From: Brachypodium distachyon
Lineage: Eukaryota > Streptophyta > Magnoliopsida > Poales > Poaceae
Direction: 5' to 3'
Assembly (NCBI RefSeq): GCF_000005505.3
Contig: NC_016131.3
Coordinates: 73,511,855 to 73,575,854, forward strand
DNA: 64,000 nt
The translations under genes and the position numbers were made by a program. Below, one piece after another: positions 35,350 to 45,428 of this stretch (position 1 is its first letter; every line of letters starts with the position of its first letter). The notes under the pieces are model-generated. The model worked only from the letters and a program-made list of their open reading frames with translations, was not told where the DNA came from and searched no databases.

Positions 35350-37491
35350 TTTCTTCTTAGCAAACTTTTTCTTCAATTTTTGTCACTGAGATTTGCAGTC
35401 TTCGGAGGTCAAAATGTTTTCTCTTTGATTTTTTTTACATGCTTAGTGTTTCTGAGCTTGGATGTCTTTCTTCTTTGAAGAACAGCTAGACGGTGTGTAC
35501 ACGAGCGGTTGTTTTCTTCGGGAGGTTCTTGAAAAAACATATTCGAAATACACATTCTCTCTTTTCTAGAAAATAAAATGGCAGCAATACATTCTCTCTG
35601 TTTTTCTAGGGAAACATTCTTGATGTGATGTTCCTGACTTGTGAGGTAGGCTGTCGTGTTAAAAGAACAGAAGCGTGTTAAATTTCCACGTGAACCTGTC
35701 AATCAGGTGGGCGATCATCCACTCAGAGGCCTGAAAATTGCTCCAGCGACCCTTCACTGTCACCAGCTATTTCTGAGCACACAACACATCCTTTGCAGCT
35801 GGTGTCTGCAATTTGCACTCCGCTCGCCGTTGAACAGGGAGAGACCGCATGAAGACGCATGCCCGACCTAGCAAGGCATCTCGTTAATTCGGTCTTTAAT
35901 CTGCTCATGTACGCCCAGCCTGACGTAAAAAATCACCAGCCTACTCGGCTGCTCGGGGTCTCTTTCACGACTCTACAGACTACAGCAGCAGCGCGAGATA
36001 TTTTCTGCTCACAGTTTTGGGCAGGCTAAAAGTGCTGCGAGCGAGAAAACGTACGTGGAAGGTCTCCAACAATGACCTCCACACCGGGGTTCACGCGGAG
36101 TGATCGTCGATCAAACCAAATTAAGATCGAAACAGGCCAGTCAGCTAGCTAGCCATACATACGTGGTACGCGCATGGTCGATTGGAGATCCATATCAACC
36201 AAAAGCTTGTGGATGTCGTCCATTCATCAATTCGAGTTTGACCACGCCGAGTGAAGGAACTTGTCTGCATGCCCGTTACGTGTTCGACCAGAATAAGTTA
36301 TAGTTATGTCGTGCCGATGCTGGGTGGCCAGCCGAGCTACGTGTCGCCGCCGCACTAGCAGCAGCATGCACCGGCCATGAAAAAGCAGAAACCACGCTCG
36401 ACGACGTCACCATACACCACTGTCCGTGTCTCTAACCCGAAGATCCATCAGCACTCCACCAGGTGGCCAAATTTCAAAACACGAGCAAAACATAGCAGCA
36501 CTACTTTGAACACGGCACCATCTGACAAGATAATGTTTGGCGATGGATGAAAACGGGCCGTGCGTGCATCGGGTTTGGGTGGAGAGCACACTGTGCGAAC
36601 GGCTAAAAAGGGCGAGTACGGATATGTTCACGCGCTCTTCTCTGCTCCCATCGTCTTCCGTGGGCAATGGGCAATGGGAGAGATATCGTAGAGGGCTCGT
36701 TTGTGCTCCGGGTAATTGGACGCACCGGGGAAGCTAGCTAGCAGAGGAGAGCTTGCCGGACGGTCGTCGGCAAGTGGAGTCGATTTTGGTAATGGGGCGG
36801 CAAGCACCACCAAATCACCAATCAATCTCCGATCCTCCACTATTAATCGTGAGTTCTGTCTGACACTGGCCACGACGGGCTCCCCAGGAAGGAGCCGCAC
36901 GAAGGAGAGGGTTGAGAAAAGAAGACAACAACACGCGTAAACTAACTAGAGAGAATGTCATGAAAATTCACGCCGATGCAGACAGCCGCACGTCGGCGCG
37001 CCCAACGGCGACGGCAGCAGCGGCGGCGGCGTCTGCCGGCGCGGGTAGGCAATGCCGTAACGTGCGTGCTGATCCAGTCGTTTTCCACTTGCCCCGGTTA
37101 TCTCCTCTCCTGAGCCCTGATGGCGAGCTAGCCTGAGTCGGACCGGTAGCTTTTACCATTCCAGTTCCTGGAACATCCATCCGCACGTCCTTCCGTTGAA
37201 GGCAGGACCGGCTTGTTTCGTGTAAATTTTGCTTGTCCTCTGCTATAAAATCCGACACCAACACGGGTTCCCTTTGACCCCGATCAAAAGACGACGTCTC
37301 CGACCCACAGGCCACACTTGTCTATCCGCCCCACTTGCGTTGCGCCTCTCCCCGACGCGGACCACTTCCAAAGCCCAACGCACGCAGCGCTCTAGTAGGA
37401 CGAGCGAGCCAGCGCCATTCTCGTCAAGGACCCAGACCCCGTCCAGGTCCACTGTACGTCTGTACCAGAGAGGCAGAGAGCCTTTGTCGCC
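35350..37491. other. Intergenic region upstream of beta-carotene hydroxylase
   Basis: About 2.1 kb with no supported gene. The left part is AT-rich, and the last 600 bases become GC-rich toward the hydroxylase promoter. Overlapping open frames on both strands here are a by-product of GC content. Confidence 0.55.
37244..37250 (+). promoter_or_regulatory. TATA box of the beta-carotene hydroxylase gene
   Basis: TATAAAA in a GC-rich setting, 242 bp upstream of the start codon. Transcription would begin near 37280, leaving a 5' UTR of about 210 nt. Confidence 0.55.
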
Positions 37492-39159
37492 ATGGCCATC
37501 GCGAGGCTGGTGGCCGCGCCATTCTTCTCCCCTCTGGCCGCCGCCGCGTCCCGTGCGCGCGCGCGCACGCGCCTGCCGTTCGCGCCGCTCTCGGCTGCGC
37601 GCGCCCGGGCCGCATCGGTGCCCGCGCTGCGCATGGCTGCCGAGAGCGGCGGCGGCCAGGAGGCCCAGGAAGAGGATGTGGCGCCGGCGGCGGCGTGGAG
37701 GGAGCGCGCGGCGAGGAAGGAGTCGGAGCGGCGGACGTACCTGGTGGCGGCGCTGCTGTCCAGCCTCGGCATCACCTCCATGGCCGCCGCCGCCGTCTAC
37801 TACCGCTTCGCCTGGCAAATGGAGGTACCTTACATCCATGCCAACAATTCCCCTTTCCCCCAACCAAATTTCGGTTCTTTAACCTTTCCGATCGATCTTA
37901 TCAAAATCAGGGAGGCGGCGAGATTCCTGTGACCGAAATGTTCGGCACCTTCGCACTATCCATCGGCGCGGCGGTGAGTGCTCCCAATCCCAATCCCCAC
38001 ACAATCGCATCCAGTCGCAGTCTATCCATCCAAAGTATCCCACCACGTGACACACGCAGGAGGGCTCCGATTGAGTGATGTGCATTTTTCCTTTCCTTCC
38101 CCGTTAATCAAAGGCGTTTGATGCAGGTGGGGATGGAGTTCTGGGCGCGGTGGGCGCACCGGGCGCTGTGGCACGCGTCGCTGTGGGACATGCACGAGTC
38201 GCACCACCGGCCCCGGGACGGGCCCTTCGAGCTCAACGACGTCTTCGCCATCGTCAACGCCGTCCCGGCCATGGCCCTCCTCGCCTTCGGCTTCTTCAAC
38301 CGCGGCCTCGTCCCCGGCCTCTGCTTCGGCGCCGTGAGTCCCCCCCTTCTTCCATCTTCCCCTCCGTTCTACTAATGCCGTGGATTGTTTGCGTTGCGTT
38401 GCACCCAACAAAGAACCTTTCTTCCTTTCTTCTTCCTTGTCTCCTTGCGGCGGCGCCCATAACGTGAATTCTAGCACTCGTAGTTTATCTCTTTTCTTTA
38501 TTTTTGCGGCGGATTTGGGTGGGTGTCGTGACACGAGTCCTGACGCTTGACCTTCCACGTGTTGGCGCGCGACAGGGGCTCGGGATCACGCTGTTCGGGA
38601 TGGCGTACATGTTCGTCCACGACGGCCTGGTCCACCGCCGGTTCCCCGTGGGGCCCATCGAGAACGTGCCATACTTCCGGCGAGTCGCCGCCGCACACCA
38701 GGTCCGTACTTCCGGTCCGGTGCTTAAGTTCTCTTCTCTGAACCCATTCTGAACTTTTAATAAGCTCCTCTGACCCGTGCCTGTCATTTATGCTTCTGCT
38801 GCAGATTCATCACATGGACAAGTTCGACAGCGTGCCGTACGGGCTGTTCCTTGGCCCCAAGGTCAGCCCAACGTGTTCCTTTATTTTTTACTCCTACCTT
38901 TGCTGCAAACAAGCATAAGATCTTGATTTGGGAGATGCAAGATTACCATTGTGTTGACAGTTCCTAGTAATTTCCTTTTATTTACAATTTTCAAGTTAGA
39001 ACTGTCTGTGGAATAAATAATGCTGGACCGAACTGATCGATTTTCGGTTGTTTATTTTGTGGTTGGCAGGAGCTGGAGGAGGTGGGTGGGACCGAGGAGC
39101 TGGAGAAGGAGATCAAGAGGAGGATCAAGCGGAGAGAGACCCTGGACGCTAGGCAATGA
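37492..39159 (+). CDS. BCH: Beta-carotene 3-hydroxylase, chloroplastic (non-heme di-iron)
   Basis: Six exons: 37492-37824, 37911-37973, 38127-38333, 38576-38701, 38805-38861, 39070-39159; 291 residues. The N-terminus is an Ala/Arg/Ser-rich plastid transit peptide. The four histidine clusters of the fatty-acid-hydroxylase-type di-iron site are complete: H143-x4-H148, H155-x2-H158-H159, H216-x4-H221 and H242-x2-H245-H246. Membrane helices lie between them (YLVAALLSSLGITSMAAAAV; FAIVNAVPAMALLAFGFF). It hydroxylates beta-rings of carotenes, giving beta-cryptoxanthin and zeaxanthin, in plastid membranes, and feeds the xanthophyll cycle and abscisic acid synthesis. Residue 153 is Asp (WDMHESHH), where relatives vary (His or Asn). 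Grasses carry several HYD/BCH copies; which one this is cannot be told here. A TATA box sits at 37244. Confidence 0.95.
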
Positions 39160-40875
39160 GATCCAGCCATCCAGGCAGCTACTTGCAATATATATTTTGC
39201 ATTTCTTTTCTTTCTCTTCTTTAATCATGCTTTGCCGGATTAGAGTGTTTTTGTTTTCGGTGCTTATCGTAGCTTTACAGTATCCGTGTATGTTCTGTCA
39301 ATAGAAGAGGGGTAGTTGTTTAGTTAGAAAATGGGGGAGCAGCACACACAGGTATTAGAAAACGCTGTGCTGGGGTTGACACCTGCCAGTACCGGTATTT
39401 GTATGGTAATGCTGTCGTATATACAGTGGAGTACCCATCACTGTGCTATTTGGCTGTATCCTGCTGATGACCGCAGTGATATGCTGTGCATATATAAAAA
39501 CAAAAAACTTCCTTTGTTTTGTTTTAATGCTAACATCGGCCACAGTAGCGCGTAAAGAAATGTTCGAACAGATCGATCCCCACACCAAGCATCATATACT
39601 AATGACTGAGAGCAACTCATCCCAAGGGGCAGGTAATTCGGTTATCTGTCACGGTGCGATCGAACTACTGAAATAGGCAACGCAGCGGGGAGCCGTCCAT
39701 GGATCTGGGATCGTGATAGACACTGTTGGGTCCTTCACAGAACAGCTGAAGAAAATGCAGGAAGGGGATAAAGATGTAGGGGCCTTTTCTGATCAGGTCG
39801 TGCTGTTTCTCCATTTTTAACAGTCTTCTGCTAGAAGAGCTGAAGCTGCATGTTACGAGTCGTTCGCGTTGTCTCGTCGGGGCCTGGGCTTGGGACATTG
39901 CATGTGGCTGTGAGATCCTCTTCGTGATATTCTTGGCCATCATTCGATGCCGACTTCTTGACTTGCCAGTTGCCAGTGTACCTGCTGCTGGTCAATGGGA
40001 TAAATAAAGAGAATGCGATCTCGTTCTGATTTGCCTGAACATGCTTGCGGCTGGCTGTCGTTGCTCGCGGCCGCGGCCGTTTAAAACTGCTCCTCGTTAC
40101 TGGCAGTACAATAATCCTTCAGTCCTACTTAAAACTCGTCACCTTGTCACCTGAATAACAAAAGGAAGTACTGTAGTACAACATAACTCTGCACATCACA
40201 GGTTTTTTTAGCACGCACATTACGGGTGGAGGTAAATGCACCCACGATCCTACTATTATTGAGCCGGTGTCAGTTTAGTTCTAAAATTATGAAATTGCAC
40301 ACCCAGGTCCTAATTTTATTTTAAGTGGCGCATGCGAGGTCCTAAGCTGGTTCCGTCCCGTTTGACCTGCCTACGTGGTAAGTTGACGTGGTACACGTTG
40401 GCAGGGATGCAACGTTCAAAAGCAATTTCATTTCAATTTCAAAGGAGTTTCATTCATAAACTTGAATGTGAGAACTTTATGAATTAAACTCTTTTGAAAT
40501 TGAAATGAAATTGTTTTTGAAATTGAATGTCAGAAGTTTACACGCTTGAATCTTTCTTCTTTTCTTGTTTAAGTGGAAATTTGAATCTCTCTTGAGCTGT
40601 CCATCTCCATTCTATTCTTGAAGGAAGCTCCCTGTAAGGGAAAACACCATATGCAGTAGGCCTAAAGTTTGTTTTTGACGAGGCCCAAACTTCATTTGAC
40701 AAGACAAATGAATCATCCCAAATGACTGGCCCATCCTTAAAGAAGGCCCAGAAACGAGGAGGCCCACTTACAGTGACAGTGAGCAGCCAGCCACATCCAA
40801 TTCGCCTTATCCCATCATCCATCCATGGCATAAAGCCTTCTCGCCCTGCTTCCCCCACTCTCCCGGAACGCTCCA
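39160..40875. other. Intergenic region between hydroxylase and uL5c
   Basis: Includes the hydroxylase 3' UTR, a stretch resembling a transposon end (about 40225-40400, TAAATGCACCCACGATCCT and later GGTCCTAA motifs) and a strong inverted repeat (40423-40513). No coding frame is supported before the uL5c start. Confidence 0.55.
40423..40513. repeat. Near-perfect 38-bp inverted repeat (hairpin)
   Basis: The left arm 40423-40460 begins CAATTTCATTTCAATTTCAA; the right arm 40476-40513 is its reverse complement at 36 of 38 positions, with a 15-base loop. An RNA copy would fold into a long, almost perfect stem, as in a young small-RNA precursor or a foldback element. It lies 362 bp upstream of the uL5c start codon. 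Confidence 0.9.
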
Positions 40876-42022
40876 ATGGCAGCCACGGCGGTGACCCTGC
40901 CCTCCTCCACCTCGCCCTCCCCCTGCCCCTTCTCCGTCGCCACCTCCTCCCGACGCTGCCTGTTCCCCCGCTCCCCGCTTCCCCGCCGCGCCGTCCGCGT
41001 CGTCGCCGCCTCCGCCGCGGCGGCCGAGGCGCCGCCCAAGCCGCCGCCGGCCACTCCCTCCGGCATCATCCTCGTCGACCCCTCCGAGGCCCAGAAAGTC
41101 CACCGCCTCAAGACCGTCTACGACGAGAAGGTCGTCCCCATCATCACCGACGAGTTCGGCTACACCAATGTCCACCAGGTTCGTGCTCGGCCCTCTCTGT
41201 CCTGCTCTGATTCTGCTCACGACTGAAATACAGACATTGAATGCCTAGATATGCCAACCAGGTAGTGATTTAGTTTGAGGATGAGCTTTTTGGGTTGCGG
41301 ATTTTGATAGGTGCCCAAGCTTGAAAAGATTGTGGTGAACTGCGGGCTGGGTGTGGATGCGGGGAACTCCAAGGGGCTGGATGCCGCCATGAAGGACCTC
41401 GCCTCGATCACTGGCCAGTGGCCCGTCAAGACCAAGGCCAAGAACTCCGTCGCCAGCTTCAAGATCCGCGAGGGCAACACCATTGGTATAGCCGTCACGC
41501 TCCGCGGCAGGGTGAGCCCTCTGTGTCATGCTATTCTTATCCCAGTTTGAAATGCACTAGGAATGCACACATCGACTGATTGGCATATGAAATTTCTGGC
41601 AATTTGGAATCTTGCATTCGAGGATAACCGGTAGCATCAGCGAAAACATTGAGACTGTACGATTGATGAGCTCAGTTTCACTGCTGTAGGTGATGTTCAA
41701 CTTCCTGGATAGGCTCATCAACCTTGGGCTCCCTAGGACCATGGATTTCTTAGGTGTCAACCCCAACAGCTTCGACGGGCATGGCAACTACACCATCGGC
41801 CTCCGCGATCAGGGTGTGTTCCCGGAGATCCCATATGAGGTCGGTGGCAAGAAGAACGGAATGGATGTCACCATCGTCACCACCGCCAAGACCGACAATG
41901 AGGCCCTCAGACTGCTCACGCTCCTCGGCATGCCGTACGCGGAACACATGAAGTCTGATCAGTTCAAGAAGAAGAGGTTGAAGCGCCACCACTTCATGAG
42001 CAAAGGCAGAGGAAGAAAGTGA
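40876..42022 (+). CDS. RPL5: Plastid 50S ribosomal protein uL5c (L5)
   Basis: Three exons: 40876-41178, 41311-41511, 41690-42022; 278 residues. A Ser/Pro/Arg-rich transit peptide of about 60 residues precedes the bacterial-type L5 body: [57 protein letters not shown], and [21 protein letters not shown] basic tail [18 protein letters not shown] follows. uL5 binds 5S rRNA in the central protuberance of the large subunit; here it acts in the chloroplast. This is not the cytosolic RPL5 (uL18), which is unrelated despite the shared name. The start codon opens the transit peptide; an upstream frame overlapping it is a shadow. It converges with the polygalacturonase, with only 286 bp between stop codons. 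Confidence 0.95.
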
Positions 42023-42308
42023 AGATCAGGCTATCTTTTCACACGATGAGCTCTGCTCCAGACTGTTTATTGTGTTCATTTTGCATAGTTCGGGTTAGAA
42101 AATTGATCCTTTTGTTGTATCTTGTATGTTACTTGTTGTTCATGTTGTGCCTACTGCCAGAAACAAAATGGAAAGGTTTTGTTTGGTCAGGCTATTCATT
42201 ATAGGAGTTTATGACACATGTTTATTCTGCAGCATTTTTCAAACTGCTTGACTATACTAGAAGTACACTCTTTGGTCATAACCCCAGTGGCTATTACCTA
42301 CCAATGTA

Positions 42309-45300
42309 TCAGTAGGTACATTTGGGCAACTCCGGTGGCCCGATGACGAGTTCTTCCTCCGGGAATGTGCATGGCTTGCCGACCGCACCAAGCTCCGGGC
42401 ATGGCTTCGGCGATACACCGGATGCCACTCCCTTGACATCGGTGCAGTTCCACTGCAGCTTCTTGGCATCCGGCGCAAGCTGGGCTGTCACATTAGACAT
42501 GCATATGCCAGTATAGGGGTCGTTCGGGATGCCCTCCATCCTGCCGGCCATGGTCACATTCTCAGCAAACACGTCACGATAGTTGATGCCAGTGACCTCA
42601 GGTAGCGCTTTGGGGTTGGAGGAGTTATCTGGGTGTTGGCCGTAGTTGCCAGTCATCCAGAAGACCCACTTCATGGTGTGGAGGCTGAGCCCACGCACGA
42701 AGACGTCCTTGACGAAGCCGCCCCTCCCCACACCGGACTTGATCCTGACGGCTGACTCGGTGTTGATGGCAATGTTATCCTCGGCACGCACGTCCTGGAT
42801 GCCACCTGACATCTCGCTGCCGAGGGCAATCATGGCGCTCGTCGGTGAGATGCAGGTGAGCCTCCTGACGACAATGTGTTGGCTGGGCATGTTGAACTTG
42901 ATGCCGTATTCATCCCAGCCACTCTTCACGGCGATGCAGTCGTCACCAGAGACGATGTAGCAGTCCTCGATCTTGACATAAGAGGAAGAGTCTGCACAAC
43001 CAATCACAGCTCGCCACATTCAGATTCAGAAGACTGAAGACATACATGCTTGTGGAAAGGAACAACACTACTGAAAATGCTACAGGTGTGACTGATCTAC
43101 CAGGGTCGATTCCGTCAGTGTTAGGCGAGTGGACCGGCGCAAGGATCGTGACGCCGCTGATGGTCACGTTCCTGGTCAAGTTCAACACAAGGTGAGCATG
43201 GTGGATTCATGATCTAACAACTAAACAAATGAAGTTCTCACATCCAGATTAATCTTGGGCATAGGTTTCTGAATCCTTACGTGCAGTAAGTAGGGTGCAG
43301 ATTCCACGAGGGCGCGTCGACGAAGGTGACATTGGAGATGATGATGTCGTGTGAGTAGAGGAGCTCGAGCAGGTAACCCCTGGTGTATGTGAGCTCCTTG
43401 GCGTGGTACTTGTCCCACCACACCTGGCCCTGCCCGTTGATGGTTCCGTTTTGACCTGACAAAACGTTGCTCTCCTCTTAGCTTAGTCATGTTCTTATGA
43501 TCTTGTCATAACAATCTTGAGAAGATGCAGGAGTTTACCTGTGATGATAACGTCTGTGAGATTTGATCCGCCGATGAAGTTGCTATATCTTGGGCCAGGC
43601 TCGTCCCTGCCTCTTCCGTAGGAGGGCAGCGGAGCTATGAGAGGCCAATCGTTCAGGTCCTGCAAGGTCAAAGAGTTGAGATTGACAAGTCGGATCACGA
43701 GCATATATAATGCAATCGGCACAAGCAACCTGATGTGATTATGCTGTGAAAAAAATTATACTAGACGTAATGAAACAACATCAATAGCATCCAAGGTTGC
43801 AGATGGAGCAACTGTAGAATCTTCAGGGAATAGTCTATTTCAAAAACTTAATGGTCATGGAATAGCAGGGCACAATTTTGAGTAGTCTTTTTTTCTCTTG
43901 CTCCGATGAGTGCATCCAGTAAGCACACCAAGATTGCTTGACCACCATGTGGTCAAATGGTCAATGCTGACGAAACTTTCAGACCGAATGCTAGCTGCCT
44001 GCCTAGCTGTACTGTACAGGAATTCAATAGCCTGGTCAAATGGTCAATGCTAACGCAACTTTCAGACCGAAGGCTAGCTGTACTGTACAGGTTTTCAATA
44101 ACCACCAACTGATCGTGAAGGCAACCACCATCAGGGACATAGTGGCCGTGTTATCCCAGCCCTATTCAGCTTGCTGTCCTCGGCATATATTTAAGCGCCG
44201 TAACGGTACGATTTCCTACCATAATAACGTACCCCATGAATTATGCAAGATAAAAGTCATGCCCTACTAATCGTCACTGCACACTAAAACCACCCAAAGA
44301 ATGACAACAAAACAAGAATGGAATCATGTCATCTTGCATTCCAGTTACAGCAGGGAAGCAAGAAGACGAGAACGTACGGGTCCATGCATGCCAAGTTGCC
44401 AACTATGGGCCGGACAGAGGTGAATGAAGACGATGCCATGCTCAGAAAGCTATAAACATGGACTGGCAGAGATGAAGACGATGCCGGACGTCCGACGGTG
44501 CCATGCTTGGAAAGCTAGAAAAGCAACTGTAAATGATCGTGGCACAGGCAAGGGGACCCCGAAACCAAAAGCCTTTGTCCGTAGCTAAGCTTGGCCAGGC
44601 CACGAACAATTCATTATTCAAGTACCCGGCAACTTTACCACCGCCGTCCGGTCCCACGTGTCACAGTAACTACCATACGGAAGTAACTATGTTTGCTAAG
44701 CACTAGCTTAATCTGTCGCCACATTTTCTTCAAGAGGATAACCTGTCAACTAAACTTAGAAAACTTTCCCCCGGCTAAACCGCACGGCGAGAGATAGAGA
44801 CGCTAATTAACACACGCCGGAATCAATTAGTCTCACGGCCGAAGAGTTCAAAATTTCTTGTGGGTAAATGGCGTCATGGTAGTAGCAATGGGGGGATCAC
44901 TTGGTTAATTTGGGTTGGGTTACTTGGGTACCTGGGATGCGAGGATCTCGGCGCCGCGGTGGAGGAAGAGGGTGAAGTGGCTGGTGAGGTTGAAGGGCCC
45001 CGTGAGCCACTTCCCCTCCGGCACCACCAGCGCCGCCCCGCCGCCGTCGGCCGCCCGGCGCGACAGGTCCGCCACCGCCCTCGCGAACGCCGCCGTGTTC
45101 AGCGTCTTCCCGTCCCCCACCGCCCCGTACTCCGTGATCCGCTTCACGTGCTTCCTGCAACAACTACCCCCCGCCGCCGCCGGACGCCGCGACGCGCCTG
45201 CGCCGCCGACCGCCGCGGCGCACAGTAGCAGCGCCGCCACGGCCACCTGAAATTAACAAATCGAATGCTCAGGGAAAATCAGACGGGGGGGGGAGAGATC

Positions 45301-45342
45301 GCGATTTGGTTTGCTTACGTGCAGAGCGCTTCGTGTGAGCAT
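42309..45342 (-). CDS. Polygalacturonase, GH28, secreted
   Basis: Six exons: 45319-45342, 44932-45246, 43539-43659, 43281-43455, 43101-43171, 42309-42991; 462 residues. The 24-nt first exon supplies the start MLTRSALH; joined to VAVAALLLCAAAVGGAGA it makes a clean signal peptide, which the second exon alone lacks. GH28 motifs: NTDGIDPDSS (229-238, catalytic Asp), SGDDCIAVKSG (250-260, two Asp) and RIKSG. The fungal-type GHG histidine site reads SAMIALGSEMSGG, the form I know from this plant clade. It should hydrolyse homogalacturonan in the cell wall. I chose the 43171 acceptor because nearer AGs give stops. A TATA box lies at 45420-45428. Confidence 0.92.
43951..44102. repeat. Two-copy 83-bp tandem duplication in polygalacturonase intron
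   Basis: Copies starting at 43951 and 44034 share GGTCAAATGGTCAATGCT, CTTTCAGACCGAA and GCTAGCTGTACTGTACAGG. The second copy is about 14 bases shorter. They lie in the long second intron (43660-44931). Confidence 0.8.
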
Positions 45343-45419
45343 TGTGATTAGCGTTTGTTTGCGAGGGGGGATGGAGGTCACGGACGACGGGGAGACGAAA
45401 GGCGAGGAAAACGGTGGCG

Positions 45420-45428
45420 TTTATATAG
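45420..45428 (-). promoter_or_regulatory. TATA box of the polygalacturonase gene
   Basis: CTATATAAA on the minus strand, 78 bp upstream of the start codon in the tiny first exon. It supports that exon as the true 5' end. Confidence 0.6.

Noticed and set aside
41690..42022. The plastid uL5 gene as cytosolic RPL5
   Set aside because: The sequence is bacterial-type uL5 with a transit peptide; cytosolic RPL5 belongs to the uL18 family.
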